Origin: Fimbriimonas sp.
Lineage (GTDB): Bacteria > Armatimonadota > Fimbriimonadia > Fimbriimonadales > Fimbriimonadaceae
Reading direction: 5' to 3'
DNA: 46,981 bases
NCBI GenBank assembly: GCA_031292555.1
Contig: JARLGV010000077.1
Location: forward strand, 1-46,981
Part shown: in pieces, positions 24,823 to 34,302 of the stretch
How the letters are laid out: every line of letters starts with the position of its first letter
Position numbering within the stretch: position 1 is the stretch's first letter
Translations under genes and position numbers: made by a program
Notes under the pieces: model-generated
What the model saw: only the letters and a program-made list of their open reading frames with translations
Told to the model about the DNA's origin: nothing
Database searches by the model: none

Positions 24823-25992
24823 TTGAAAACACTCACCTCGTTCTATGAAGTCCTGGGCGTTGGTCCGACCGCCGAACCTGACACGCTACGAAAGGCTTAC
24901 CGTCGCCTCGCGAGGAAGCATCACCCGGATGTAAGTTCGGACCCACGCGCGCATGAGAACATGGCGCGCATCAACGAGGCATTTGAAACGCTGATTGATC
25001 GGTCCAAGCGGAACGAGTACGATGCAATGCTTGCGGGGGGAGGCTTCGAGGACGACATGGCTCAGCCGGCCACCGCGCCTCAAAGACCGGTCATCGTGCG
25101 GCTCATTCAGCGTTTGAATGCGCACAAAACCCCCGTCTATGCGATCACGTTCGCACCCGATACCGGCCAACTGGTCAGCAGCGCGTTCGATAACGAGATC
25201 CTCTGGTGGGACGAGTCCTCGGCCTCCCCGAAGCGCCGGACGAAGGTAGAAACCGGTGTCATCAGCACCCTTCGCGCTTTTTCGCTTGATCGCCTGGTTG
25301 CCGCCGGCTCCGCGGAGACTCAGGTTAGCTTCTGCCGGCTGGAAGGTGAGCGAGTCGAGTCGTTCAAGACGAATAACGAGGAATGGGTGGGCGCGATCGC
25401 GATCAGCGCAGACGGTTCAAGTGTGGCGGCGGGGTCGCTGCATCACACGGTCGCCGTCACGCGTACTACCGACGGCGGAATCCAATTTCGGAAACACGAA
25501 CACGCGGGAGCGGTTACCGCCGTCGCGTGGTCACAAGACGGCAGATACCTGGCAACCGGCAGCGCGGACGCCACTGTCAAGCTCTGGCACGCCCAGACGG
25601 GGGCACTGCTCCACACGTTCCGCCAGGTCCGCAGCACTGTCACCTCGATAGCCTTTAGCAACGACAACCGCTTCGTCATCGCGGCCGGCGTCGATCTGAG
25701 CATTCGCGTTTTCAGCTTGAACGAAGGCGAGCTGGTTAAGATGATGTTCGGTCACACCAAGCCAATCGAGTCGCTCAGCTTCCACCCGAATAACTGGCTC
25801 TTCGCCAGCGGCAGCCGCGACGGGACGGTCGGCCTCTGGAATGCCGCCAAGGGCATTGGTAACGTTCGCATCGACTGTTCACCGCGCCCCGTAAGTTGTG
25901 TGGCCTTCAGCCCCGACGGCACACGCCTGGCTGCCGGCGGCCAAGACAAGGTCGTCCGCCTCTGGGAAGTAGCCGCCAAAGAAGCTGCCTAG
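24823..25992 (+). CDS. DnaJ-domain/WD40-repeat fusion protein
   Basis: 389 residues from TTG 24823; the frame is open to 24730, but that part crosses the terminator. An N-terminal J domain (about 5-70) has H34-P-D36, the motif that stimulates Hsp70 ATPase. After a short linker come seven WD40-type repeats (about 100-385), with the last four clearest (DATVKLWHAQTG, LSIRVFSLNEG, DGTVGLWNAAKG, KVVRLWEV), enough for a closed seven-blade propeller. It would bring DnaK to whatever the propeller binds. No glycine-rich or zinc region, so not a classical DnaJ. No dnaK nearby. Confidence 0.82.
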   Translation: MKTLTSFYEVLGVGPTAEPDTLRKAYRRLARKHHPDVSSDPRAHENMARINEAFETLIDRSKRNEYDAMLAGGGFEDDMAQPATAPQRPVIVRLIQRLNAHKTPVYAITFAPDTGQLVSSAFDNEILWWDESSASPKRRTKVETGVISTLRAFSLDRLVAAGSAETQVSFCRLEGERVESFKTNNEEWVGAIAISADGSSVAAGSLHHTVAVTRTTDGGIQFRKHEHAGAVTAVAWSQDGRYLATGSADATVKLWHAQTGALLHTFRQVRSTVTSIAFSNDNRFVIAAGVDLSIRVFSLNEGELVKMMFGHTKPIESLSFHPNNWLFASGSRDGTVGLWNAAKGIGNVRIDCSPRPVSCVAFSPDGTRLAAGGQDKVVRLWEVAAKEAA

Positions 25993-26068
25993 GCGGGACG
26001 CGGAGTGATGGAGTGACGCTAACCTTCACCTACTCCAACACGCCAATACTCCCGCCTATGCCTGGGTC

Positions 26069-26737
26069 CTAGTTGGGGGTGATCCACTCGCGAAGGTCGT
26101 TGCCGGTGATCCGATAGTAGTTGGGCTGTTTGACCTCGAGGATTTGGGTCTCCAGAATGGGGAGTAGGTCTTCCACACGTTCGAGCGTGTCGGTCGTCTC
26201 GAGCAGTCGTTGTTTCTCAAGGTTTTCCATCTGCAGGAGGTTCGCAATCGTGAAAGAGAGAGCGACCGGATCGGTCGGGAACACGACTTGAACCGAGAAC
26301 TCCTGCCTTGCGAAGAGCCGCTGGATCAACACCTCGAACTCCTCTCTCGCCCGAGTGAGCAACTCGGAGGCTCGCTCCGATTCGATGATCTCATGCTCTA
26401 CGACCGGCTCAACTCGGCCCACCAGATAGGAGTGGGATTCATCCAGCTCACGGATACGAAAGCGACGCTCGCCCTGCACTTGGATATCCATGCGCCCGTC
26501 CTCGTATGTATGGACTTGCACGATGCGCACTGCGGTGCCCACCATGTAAGGGTCAACGTGCTTGCTAACTTCGTTCCCGGCTCGGATGAGCACTATGCCA
26601 AAAGGCCTATCGGATTCGAGGCAACTGCGCACCATCTCGCGGTACCGGTCCTCGAAGATGTGTAATTGCACGGAGGCGTACGGAAACAAAACCGTGTTCA
26701 AGGGGAACAGGGGCAGTTCTTCGAGTTCCTTGGCCAT
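26069..26737 (-). CDS. LON substrate-binding domain protein
   Basis: 222 residues, comprising only the N-terminal (LAN) domain of Lon protease plus its helical bundle: ELPLFPLNTVLFPYASVQLHIFE (given in part), RFRIRELDESHSYLVGRVE, and a C-terminal helical half ending in REWITPN. No AAA or protease domain, so it is a stand-alone substrate-binding or regulatory protein. TATACT eight bases upstream suggests a leaderless message. Divergent from the histidine kinase gene, with a ruvX remnant between. Confidence 0.85.
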   Translation of the reverse strand: MAKELEELPLFPLNTVLFPYASVQLHIFEDRYREMVRSCLESDRPFGIVLIRAGNEVSKHVDPYMVGTAVRIVQVHTYEDGRMDIQVQGERRFRIRELDESHSYLVGRVEPVVEHEIIESERASELLTRAREEFEVLIQRLFARQEFSVQVVFPTDPVALSFTIANLLQMENLEKQRLLETTDTLERVEDLLPILETQILEVKQPNYYRITGNDLREWITPN

Positions 26738-26745
26738 CCATGTTA

Positions 26746-26751
26746 AGTATA
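26746..26751 (-). promoter_or_regulatory. -10 box of the LON-domain gene
   Basis: TATACT eight bases before ATG 26737 on the minus strand; no Shine-Dalgarno between. Confidence 0.45.
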
Positions 26752-26780
26752 ACGCGGCTACGTCTTAACGGTCGAATGGT

Positions 26781-26861
26781 ATGATTCGATGTCAAATCAT
26801 TCGAAGCCGCTTGGCGATGTTCGGCGTGGATCTAGGCGAGCGGCGAATAGGGGCTGCTTGA
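26781..26861 (+). pseudogene. Orphaned start of a ruvX/yqgF gene
   Basis: An ATG-started frame of 26 codons ends in TGA at 26859-26861 and contains MFGVDLGERRIGAA, an exact match to the N-terminal motif of RuvX (pre-16S rRNA nuclease, YqgF), normally about 140 residues. None of the three frames continues the protein. The remainder has been lost, or this is a short chance or regulatory leader; a divergent YqgF-like gene is present at 31209. Confidence 0.45.
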
Positions 26862-26894
26862 CCGCGCATCAAGGGTGCGTGGGAGGGTAGATTC

Positions 26895-28646
26895 ATGCAC
26901 GTGTCGTCCGAACAAGAGAATCAATCGAACGAGTTATCGGGGCTGAAGGCCCAGCTAGCTGCCAGCCTGAAGAAGGTGCGGGAGCTTGAGGCTGCGCTTG
27001 ACACATCCGAACGGCGAGTTCGCCAGCTTGAAACCGATAAGAACCTTCCCTCTGCCAATCGCGGGATTGATTCCTCCATGGACGTCGCCCCGATTAACGA
27101 GGCGGATGTAACGCTTCGACGGTTGGTCCAACGCATTGCGATGATCCTCCAAGCAGAGAAGATCGTCATCATGTTCTACGACCGGGAAGCCGGCGAACTG
27201 ATCGGTATCCCACCCAGCTTCGGGGTGGAGGAAGATCGACTCAAGATCTTCCGCGTGCGCGCCACCCATGGAATTTCTGGCCTCGTCTATCGCAAGTCGG
27301 AAGCGGTGATCTTTCACGATGCCGTCAACGATCCTCGAACGAAAGAAGACCCGTTCGGCCTGCTTCACATTCAGAACGGCGTGACGGTTCCTCTTGTTAT
27401 TGAGAAGCGCGACGAAGAGAACCGAGTCATCGATCGAACGACGATCGGCGTACTTCACGCCTTCAACAAGCGTCACGACGAGGATTTCAACGACGAGGAC
27501 GTCCGCCTTCTCGAGCGCATGGCGAGGAACGTTGGCTCGATCATCGCGAATCTCCAATTGTATCGCGAAGTAATTGAAGAGCGCGAGGAACTCCTCCAGA
27601 CGTTTGAATCGCTTAGCGCTGGTCTCGTGCTCGTTTCTGCAGAGGGGCGCCTTAGCCAGATTAACGCCACAGCTCGAGCGTTGTTCTCGCTCGGTAGCGA
27701 CGCGATCGGCAAGCAAGCTGCGGACATAATTCCGATTCCAGAACTCCACGAAGTGCTGACTGCCGCAAGGGGCACCTCAGAGGGAGGTAAGCGCGAGATT
27801 CAGGTGATGTTCGGTAACACCGAGCGCATCTATGAAGTTCAGGCTGCGCTTGTACGCAGCGAAGAAGGAAAGGATCTGGGTGTCGTCGCCATTCTGAACG
27901 ACGTCACCGAGATGCGAAACATCGACAAGATGAAGTCGAGTTTCGTTGCGATGGCATCCCACGAGCTTCGCACGCCGCTTACCGCGATCAAGGGATTCGT
28001 CCGCACGTTGCTCGATGGCGAAGAATTCTACGGGCCTGAGGATCGTCACGAGTTCCACACGATCATCGATCAGGAGTGCGATCGCCTTCGCCGCCTGATT
28101 GACGATTTGTTGAATACCGCCCGAATCGAGTCCGGGGAAAGCCTCAAGCCAAATTACACGCGCTTCGATCTGATGCCGTTGCTCGAAAAGGTCGTCATGA
28201 TTCAGCGACAGGCGACCAGCAAGCACGAAATCATCCTCGATGCCGCCGACGAACTACCAGCGACCCTCATCGGCGACGAGGACAAGCTGGATCAGATCTT
28301 GACGAACTTGCTCAACAACGCGATCAAGTATTCGCCAAACGGCGGCGAGATCGTGGTCCATGCGAGGAACGAAGGTCCGAGCGTCCTCATCGGCGTGGAA
28401 GACCACGGACTCGGTATCCCGAAGGATCACCTAACCAAGGTTTTTGAGAAGTTCCATCGGGTGAACAACGAGGACAATCGCAAGATCTACGGAACCGGTT
28501 TGGGCTTGTACCTGGTCCACCACTTGGTCACACAGGTCCACATGGGGCAGATCTGGGTCGAATCCGAATTGGGTTCGGGCTCGACGTTCTGGGTTCGAAT
28601 ACCGATCGAACTCGACGTCGAGAAAGCGAAAGAGATGAACAACTAA
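26895..28646 (+). CDS. Cytoplasmic hybrid-sensor histidine kinase (GAF-PAS-HisKA-HATPase)
   Basis: 583 residues. Coiled coil about 10-50; GAF domain about 70-225; PAS-like about 230-340; HisKA about 345-410 with phospho-acceptor H356 in ASHELRTPL; HATPase about 450-575 with NNAIKYSPNGG (N box), DHGLGIPKD and GTGLGLYLV (G boxes). No transmembrane helix, so it senses an intracellular signal through GAF/PAS. No response regulator is adjacent, making it an orphan. GGGAGG about eight bases upstream supports ATG 26895. Its stop overlaps the convergent amidotransferase gene by four bases. Confidence 0.92.
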   Translation: MHVSSEQENQSNELSGLKAQLAASLKKVRELEAALDTSERRVRQLETDKNLPSANRGIDSSMDVAPINEADVTLRRLVQRIAMILQAEKIVIMFYDREAGELIGIPPSFGVEEDRLKIFRVRATHGISGLVYRKSEAVIFHDAVNDPRTKEDPFGLLHIQNGVTVPLVIEKRDEENRVIDRTTIGVLHAFNKRHDEDFNDEDVRLLERMARNVGSIIANLQLYREVIEEREELLQTFESLSAGLVLVSAEGRLSQINATARALFSLGSDAIGKQAADIIPIPELHEVLTAARGTSEGGKREIQVMFGNTERIYEVQAALVRSEEGKDLGVVAILNDVTEMRNIDKMKSSFVAMASHELRTPLTAIKGFVRTLLDGEEFYGPEDRHEFHTIIDQECDRLRRLIDDLLNTARIESGESLKPNYTRFDLMPLLEKVVMIQRQATSKHEIILDAADELPATLIGDEDKLDQILTNLLNNAIKYSPNGGEIVVHARNEGPSVLIGVEDHGLGIPKDHLTKVFEKFHRVNNEDNRKIYGTGLGLYLVHHLVTQVHMGQIWVESELGSGSTFWVRIPIELDVEKAKEMNN

Positions 28647-29260
28647 GGCGTCGCGCCGATCGATCTCGATTGCGCAACCCGCTTGGCAAAGTTCTCTACG
28701 ATCCGGAATCCACTCTGTGTCAGCACCGATTCAGGGTGGAATTGTACGCCTTCGATCGGTAACCACTCGTGCCGCAACCCCATCACCTCGTGGTCGTCGT
28801 CTGACGTCGCTGAGACGACGAATCCGGGCGGAAGCGAGTCGGCGGTGACGATAAGCGAGTGATAGCGGATGGCGCTAAACGGATTCGGCATCCCCTCAAA
28901 CAACCCCTTTCCGTCGTGACTGACCATCGACGCCTTGCCATGCATAATCTTGTGGGCTTGGCGGACGACGCCGCCAGAGACCTCTCCGATCGCTTGGTGG
29001 CCCAAGCAAACACCGAATATGGGGACGCCAAACGGACCTGGGATGGCCGAGAGCGCTGCCGACAGGATGTTCAGGCATATGCCCGACTCCCTGGGCGTAC
29101 ACGGCCCCGGCGATAACATAATTCCGTCCGGTCGCAAACGGACGATCTCGTCCAAGGCTATCTGGTCATTCCGCCGGACAACGATCTCCACCCCGCATTG
29201 CCCAAGGTACTGAACCAGGTTGTAGGTGAAGGAATCGTAGTTGTCGATGACCAGAATCAT
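28643..29260 (-). CDS. Anthranilate/aminodeoxychorismate synthase glutamine amidotransferase
   Basis: 205 residues, class I glutamine amidotransferase. Hydrolyses glutamine and channels ammonia to TrpE or PabB for tryptophan or folate synthesis; in many bacteria one protein serves both. Catalytic triad C85 (GVCLGHQ), H175 and E177 (QFHPES) is complete; IDNYDSFTYNLVQYLG and SPGPCTPRESG are classic. TrpE/PabB is not in the window. TAGAAT six bases upstream suggests a leaderless transcript. Confidence 0.92.
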   Translation of the reverse strand: MILVIDNYDSFTYNLVQYLGQCGVEIVVRRNDQIALDEIVRLRPDGIMLSPGPCTPRESGICLNILSAALSAIPGPFGVPIFGVCLGHQAIGEVSGGVVRQAHKIMHGKASMVSHDGKGLFEGMPNPFSAIRYHSLIVTADSLPPGFVVSATSDDDHEVMGLRHEWLPIEGVQFHPESVLTQSGFRIVENFAKRVAQSRSIGATP

Positions 29261-29266
29261 GGGCCT

Positions 29267-29272
29267 ATTCTA
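29267..29272 (-). promoter_or_regulatory. -10 box of the amidotransferase gene (leaderless)
   Basis: TAGAAT on the minus strand, six bases before ATG 29260. Confidence 0.5.
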
Positions 29273-29326
29273 GCCTACGTGCTGGGTGCGGGCAGACTTC
29301 CTCCATCACTCCGCACCACATTCGAC

Positions 29327-31159
29327 CTACACGACTACTTCGTTGCGCCGCTCGGAGACTCGGCGTTCGCTGTGGTCGAGGATCTTCTTTCGGAAGCGCA
29401 GTTGCTTGGGCGTGACTTCGAGCAGTTCGTCTTCGCGTAGCCAGGACAGTGCCTGTTCAAGGGAGAATTCCCGATGAGGATCGAGTGCCGAGGTCTGTTC
29501 GGACGTTGCCGACCGGATGTTGTTTGCCGCCTTCTGCTTGGTCGCATTGACGATCATGTCTTCGTCGCGAGCACACGCGCCGACGATCATGCCCGCGTAG
29601 AGGTCGGTGCCGACTTCGTAGAAGAGGGAGCCGCGCTCCATCACGTCTTCGTAGGCGTATCGCGTCAGCTTGCCCGTGTCCTTCGAGATTAGGGATCCTT
29701 GGGTGCGGCCCAGGATCTCGCCTTTGTACGGCTGGTAGCCGTCGAAGAGAGATGAGATGATTCCCAAGCCGCGGGTCATCGTGAGGTAGTTCGACCGGAA
29801 TCCGATCAAACCTCGCGTCGGGATTGCGTACTCGAGAACGCTCGTTCCGTTGGGGTTTTTCCGCATATCCCGAAGCTCTCCCTTACGCCGGCTAAGGTCC
29901 TCCATGACGATTCCGACCGCCTCTTCAGGCAATTCGAGAATCGCCATTTCGCACGGTTCTTCGATGCCTCCTTGCTCGGTTCTATGAAGGATGACCTGCG
30001 GTCGCGAGATCTGCATTTCGTAGCCCTCACGGCGCATAGTCTCGATCAAGATCGCCAGTTGGAGTTCTCCACGCGCTTGGACTTTCACCGTATCGTTCGA
30101 CGTTTCATGATCGATCTTGATCGAGACGCTGACGGCTTCCTCTTTCTCCACTCGCTCCCGGATCTTGTGAATAGTGAGAAACTTTCCGCCATCTCTTCCG
30201 GCAAGCGGCGAGTTGTTCGCATAGAAGTTCATCGACAAGGTCGATGGTTCGACCTTGATCGCAGGAATTGCGGTGGCTCCCTCCACGTGCGCGATCGTAT
30301 CCGAGATCAGAACGTTGTCGAGACCCGACATCATCGCGATCTCCCCTGCCGAAACCGAATCGACATCCTTCAGTTCGATCCCTTCGTACGTCCACAGCTT
30401 GGTTATATTGAAGCCGTTCTGCTTTTCCGATCCGTCGCGGAGTTGAAGAACTCGATCTCCGACCCGCAGAGTGCCGCGAAGCACCTTTCCGCCGAACATT
30501 CGGCCAAGGTAATCGCTATAGTCCAGATTGTTGACCTGAAGCAGGAAGGGGCCGTCCGTTTCGACAGGAGGGGGCGGGACCGCGTTCACAATCATCTCGA
30601 AGAGGGCGCGCATGTCCTTTTCTCCGCCGTCGGGGCTTACCCGAGCGAACCCTCCGTGACCTGACGTGTAGAGGTGCGGGAAGAATAGGTCGTCTTCGTT
30701 GGCGCCGAGATCGATAAACAGGTCAAGGGTCTTGTCATAGGCGTGAAGCGGCTGCGCGTTCTCACGGTCGACTTTGTTGATGCATACGATCGGCTTTAGG
30801 CCGTTTTCGAATGCCTTCTTGAGCACAAAGCGGGTTTGCGGCATCGGGCCCTCGTTCGCATCGACGATCAGGAGGACGCCGTCCACCATCGACAGAACAC
30901 GCTCGACCTCCCCGCCAAAGTCGGCGTGCCCTGGAGTATCAACGATATTAATCTTGTAATCCTTGTAGCGAACCGATGCGACCTTCGAAAGGATCGTGAT
31001 GCCCTTCTCGCGTTCCAGATCGTTCGAGTCCATGATGCGTTCGCCCATGTGCTGGTTTTCGCGGAAGGTGCCAGCCTGCTTGAAGATTGCATCTACAAGC
31101 GTGGTCTTGCCATGGTCGACATGCGCAATGATGCCGACGTTTCGGATATGGGAGGGCAT
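29327..31159 (-). CDS. typA: Ribosome-associated GTPase TypA/BipA
   Basis: 610 residues from ATG 31159, the expected length; the frame is open to 31447 but the extra part overlaps the YqgF-like gene and is not protein-like. Translational GTPase helping late 50S assembly and growth under stress. G motifs: [20 protein letters not shown] and NKVD; BipA-specific C-terminal stretches [16 protein letters not shown] and [27 protein letters not shown] (each given in part) are present. TAAACT seven bases upstream, so it is probably transcribed separately from the upstream operon. Confidence 0.95.
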   Translation of the reverse strand: MPSHIRNVGIIAHVDHGKTTLVDAIFKQAGTFRENQHMGERIMDSNDLEREKGITILSKVASVRYKDYKINIVDTPGHADFGGEVERVLSMVDGVLLIVDANEGPMPQTRFVLKKAFENGLKPIVCINKVDRENAQPLHAYDKTLDLFIDLGANEDDLFFPHLYTSGHGGFARVSPDGGEKDMRALFEMIVNAVPPPPVETDGPFLLQVNNLDYSDYLGRMFGGKVLRGTLRVGDRVLQLRDGSEKQNGFNITKLWTYEGIELKDVDSVSAGEIAMMSGLDNVLISDTIAHVEGATAIPAIKVEPSTLSMNFYANNSPLAGRDGGKFLTIHKIRERVEKEEAVSVSIKIDHETSNDTVKVQARGELQLAILIETMRREGYEMQISRPQVILHRTEQGGIEEPCEMAILELPEEAVGIVMEDLSRRKGELRDMRKNPNGTSVLEYAIPTRGLIGFRSNYLTMTRGLGIISSLFDGYQPYKGEILGRTQGSLISKDTGKLTRYAYEDVMERGSLFYEVGTDLYAGMIVGACARDEDMIVNATKQKAANNIRSATSEQTSALDPHREFSLEQALSWLREDELLEVTPKQLRFRKKILDHSERRVSERRNEVVV

Positions 31160-31166
31160 AGACAAC

Positions 31167-31172
31167 AGTTTA
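31167..31172 (-). promoter_or_regulatory. -10 box of typA (leaderless)
   Basis: TAAACT seven bases before ATG 31159 on the minus strand. Confidence 0.5.
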
Positions 31173-31208
31173 CCTCCCGCCCCAATTAGCCACCCCTGGA
31201 CGAGCCAG

Positions 31209-31625
31209 TTAAGAGTGCATAAGGACGCGCTCAGCCAAAATGAGCGCAACAAAATCGTCCACGGGCTCGGGCGGCAATTGCAGCGTCGACGGCAGAAACC
31301 GTCTCCAGCCGACTCGTTTGACCACCATCCAATACCGCTCGCGGGCCTGGAGCGTCGTGTCCCTTTCATCGACGACGAGGATCGCCATTCCGGGCTCATT
31401 GGCACGTATTTCCGAAACAACCCGATCGCTGTTCGTGCCTCCGCCAACGATGATCAATTCGAAAGTGTCCGACTCTCTCGCCTCCTTGATTTTTTCGACA
31501 ACCGAGGCGGTGGGCGAGATTGCCCGCCAAAGCAGCTCGACCTTGCCGTGATCGTTCCGTTTGACGAGGGCCATGCCGCACTTTGAAGTGCCGGGATCGA
31601 TCGCAAGCACGGTCTTCTCGTTCAT
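31209..31625 (-). CDS. Divergent YqgF/RuvX-like RNase H-fold protein
   Basis: 138 residues, the length of RuvX. It has the acidic metal-ligand pattern of that fold: LAIDPGTSKCGMALV, LIIVGGGTNSDRV, VVDERDTTLQARERYW, and a C-terminal Asp pair in EPVDDFVALILAERV. Canonical RuvX trims pre-16S rRNA; this one differs enough (PGTSKCG for GxRRIG) that function may differ. It is the last gene of the Lpt operon, six bases after the DUF3084 gene. Confidence 0.7.
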   Translation of the reverse strand: MNEKTVLAIDPGTSKCGMALVKRNDHGKVELLWRAISPTASVVEKIKEARESDTFELIIVGGGTNSDRVVSEIRANEPGMAILVVDERDTTLQARERYWMVVKRVGWRRFLPSTLQLPPEPVDDFVALILAERVLMHS

Positions 31626-31630
31626 AGGCC

Positions 31631-33181
31631 CTATTTGAGTTGGAATTCCAGCTTAAGGGGGTCGCCCGCGTGAGTGGTCGCAGCGGCGACGGCTGCCAGC
31701 CTCACCCGGCGATCGGCCCGGCGGAGCTGTTCGGTCACCTGCAGAATCTGAGGCAGGTTTACCTGACCCAGTGGAACATCGCTGTTAGCAACCGGGATCA
31801 TTCCGTCCTTGAGCGCGCGTTCCCGAACCGTTTGTTGAAGGAACTTGGAGAACTGCTCGCTAATTGTGGCGTCTCCTCGGTTGGCGTCGATAACCGATTC
31901 CACAATGATCTGACCCTGAGCGTACACTAGCGGGTTCTGCATCACCGTGATTTCGAGGGAAACCGGCTCTCCTTGAAACGCGTTAAGACTCGAGCTAGCT
32001 ACGATCACCAATTCGTTCTTTGAACCGCTGATCTGGGCTTCCACCTGTCGTTCGATAGACTGTGTGGTAATCGTGTCGCCCGAGCCTTGGTCGGTGTGAT
32101 CGAAGATCCCCGCCACCGGGAATCGGGCGGTGGCTCGTGCTCCGCGCCGCTGGGCTTCCACCCGTGCCATACGTATAAGCGTCGTCAGTTCATTTCTGGC
32201 CGCGCCGGCCCCTAATCCGGGACGGACCGGCAGGCGCGCGACCTCTTCTCCAAACCGATAGATCATGGGCTGGCGGCGCGAGATCTTGTTAATCTCGTAC
32301 CAGCGCCCAACCGCTTGGTCCGAGTCGTTGAGTTGCTTCTCGACGGATGCCAGTTCGTCCTGAAGCGCCACGAGCTTCTTCTTGCTTTCGTCGAGGGCGG
32401 TCTGGGTGGTCTTAAGTTCTAGTTGCGCGGCGTCTCGCGCAGCGACCGCCTGTTTGGTGTCCGCTTGGATCTGGACGATCTCGTGATTGAGCCGATCTAG
32501 TTCGCCCTTTAGCCGAGTTTGCTCGCGCTGGAGATCCTCGGTCTTGTTGTAAAGTTGAAGATTCTTCTGATAAACGTCGTGACTGTCTCCGATGAGCTTG
32601 CTGTACCGGTCGCGCTCTTGCTTAACCCGTATCGTCACCTTTTCCAGGGCAATCTCGCCCTGGGCTTTTGCATGTTTGAGAATCTCGGCGGCGGCTTTGA
32701 GCTGCCGGATGCGGTCGTTTCCAGTAGCGACCTTTCCCGAGAGATCGTTGATTCGGGGAGTCAACGTGTTAATCTTGGTCTGCCGTTCGGCCAGTAAGGC
32801 TTGAGTCTTCACCAACGCCGCCTGCTTGGCATTCAGGTCCATTCGAATTTGAGTGTTCTTGTTGGTCAGCTCCTTGTTCTTCTGGGAGGCTTTATATGTT
32901 TGGGCCTGCAACTCGAGAAGCCGTTGATTCGCCTCGTGCAGCAATCGGGGACCCTTCAATACCCACTCGCGTACGCCGGAACTGGCCACCATAACGGCCG
33001 TGATCGTAAATGTTGAGATGACAATTCCGACCAGTACGGTACCGAGGGTTGCAGTGTGGCGCGGGCGTAGACCGAAGATGCTCAGACGCTTCTTGCCCAG
33101 CATCTTGCCGACCTTGTCCGCCTGAACGGCGATCACGCCGCTCATGACAACCAGCAACATCAGGAGACCGATCTGTACCAA
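31631..33181 (-). CDS. DUF3084 membrane-anchored coiled-coil protein
   Basis: 516 residues. Two N-terminal transmembrane helices (about 3-19 and 45-66) flank the family signature VGKMLGKKRLSIFGLRPRHTA (shortened). A long coiled coil (about 80-290) follows, then a globular C-terminal domain. Function unknown; family known from cyanobacteria and other deep-branching outer-membrane bacteria. Placed between the Lpt permease (10 bases) and the YqgF-like gene (5 bases), so it may serve envelope assembly (inference). Confidence 0.82.
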   Translation of the reverse strand: MVQIGLLMLLVVMSGVIAVQADKVGKMLGKKRLSIFGLRPRHTATLGTVLVGIVISTFTITAVMVASSGVREWVLKGPRLLHEANQRLLELQAQTYKASQKNKELTNKNTQIRMDLNAKQAALVKTQALLAERQTKINTLTPRINDLSGKVATGNDRIRQLKAAAEILKHAKAQGEIALEKVTIRVKQERDRYSKLIGDSHDVYQKNLQLYNKTEDLQREQTRLKGELDRLNHEIVQIQADTKQAVAARDAAQLELKTTQTALDESKKKLVALQDELASVEKQLNDSDQAVGRWYEINKISRRQPMIYRFGEEVARLPVRPGLGAGAARNELTTLIRMARVEAQRRGARATARFPVAGIFDHTDQGSGDTITTQSIERQVEAQISGSKNELVIVASSSLNAFQGEPVSLEITVMQNPLVYAQGQIIVESVIDANRGDATISEQFSKFLQQTVRERALKDGMIPVANSDVPLGQVNLPQILQVTEQLRRADRRVRLAAVAAATTHAGDPLKLEFQLK

Positions 33182-33191
33182 TCTGTTTTCT

Positions 33192-34298
33192 CTAGTTGTT
33201 TCGTCGCCACATGATTACGATTGTTGCCACGGCGCCGATCAGAACCGGCATGAAACTCGCGACCCATGCCGGTAAGAGTCCGTTCGTCGCCCAAACGTTC
33301 AAGAAGTTCGTGAGCATGAAGTACACGAAGATGATCGCGATGGCGATCGCAAAGCCGGATGCGGTCCCCGTCCGTTGATTACGGATCCCAAGGACGGCGC
33401 CCAGCGTGCCAAAGATAAATGTAGCCAGGGCGATCGAGATCTTGTTCCAGTATCCGAACTCCAGATTATGAATACGTTCGGGCTTTAGGCTACGGTTTTT
33501 CTTTCCTCGCTCAATTTGCTCTTGGATCTGCGCCATCGAGTAGATGTCGTTGTCGCCGTTGTCGATTGTGAGAAGGTCCTCAGGCGTCGTGTTGGGTTCC
33601 GGAATCATCTCCGGCCACCCCTCTTGGAAGTCCATCCTCTTGCCGCCATCGGCAAATAAAACGAATGAGCCGCCGCGAATATGCCACTTCTTCGCTCCTC
33701 GGTACTCCAGCCGGTTGCAGTACATGAACATCGTCGCGTCGTGTCTTTCGTTGTAAACCACGACCGTCACGCCGGAAAGGGTGCGAGAGAGGATGTCGAA
33801 TGCCTGGGCCATGATTTGCCCTTTGAGCTTGCCGTCTTGGACGATGGGTTCGGAGACGGGTTGGCCGGCAACGCCCTGGGCCCGGTTGGCGATGTTGGTA
33901 GCGATCGCCTTGGATTCGGCTGCGGCAGGGGGAACCATGCGGTCGTTACAGATAAACGTCATGATCGCGATGACGATCGAGAAGCCCATGACCGGGTACA
34001 TGATCCGAAGGAGGCTTGCGCCAGCGGCTCGGACGGCGATCAGTTCGCTATCCGAACTGAGACGCCCGAACCCGAGTAGTCCTGCGACGAGAACGGCCAT
34101 TGCGAAGGTCTTGACGACAATCGCAGGAAGCAGAAGCAGCGTGATCTTGACAATAAGGTCTGCTGGCAAGCCCTGGACGATGTAGTCGGCGATTCGGCCA
34201 AGCCAAGTGGCCGCCATCAGCAGCGTGGAAAGCAGCATCACGCCGAAGATCCACGGGCCGAGCAGTTCCTTGACAACAAGGCGGTCTAGTTGCTTCAA
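33192..34298 (-). CDS. LPS export ABC transporter permease (LptF/LptG family)
   Basis: 368 residues from TTG 34298 (LKQLDRLVVKELLGP). Six predicted helices: three near the N-terminus, then a periplasmic jellyroll (about 140-260) and three at the C-terminus. It extracts LPS from the inner membrane together with LptB. Starts four bases after lptB ends. Only one permease of this family is in the cluster, while proteobacteria need an LptF/LptG heterodimer; it may act as a homodimer or have a partner elsewhere. Confidence 0.88.
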   Translation of the reverse strand: MKQLDRLVVKELLGPWIFGVMLLSTLLMAATWLGRIADYIVQGLPADLIVKITLLLLPAIVVKTFAMAVLVAGLLGFGRLSSDSELIAVRAAGASLLRIMYPVMGFSIVIAIMTFICNDRMVPPAAAESKAIATNIANRAQGVAGQPVSEPIVQDGKLKGQIMAQAFDILSRTLSGVTVVVYNERHDATMFMYCNRLEYRGAKKWHIRGGSFVLFADGGKRMDFQEGWPEMIPEPNTTPEDLLTIDNGDNDIYSMAQIQEQIERGKKNRSLKPERIHNLEFGYWNKISIALATFIFGTLGAVLGIRNQRTGTASGFAIAIAIIFVYFMLTNFLNVWATNGLLPAWVASFMPVLIGAVATIVIMWRRNN

Positions 34299-34302
34299 CG
34301 CG

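Noticed and set aside
26895-28646. Bacteriophytochrome call for the kinase
   Set aside because: The GAF domain lacks an obvious chromophore-attachment cysteine and there is no PHY domain.
31160-31447. Longer N-terminus for TypA
   Set aside because: Overlaps the YqgF-like gene antisense-free frame, composition is not protein-like, and TypA normally starts at [17 protein letters not shown].
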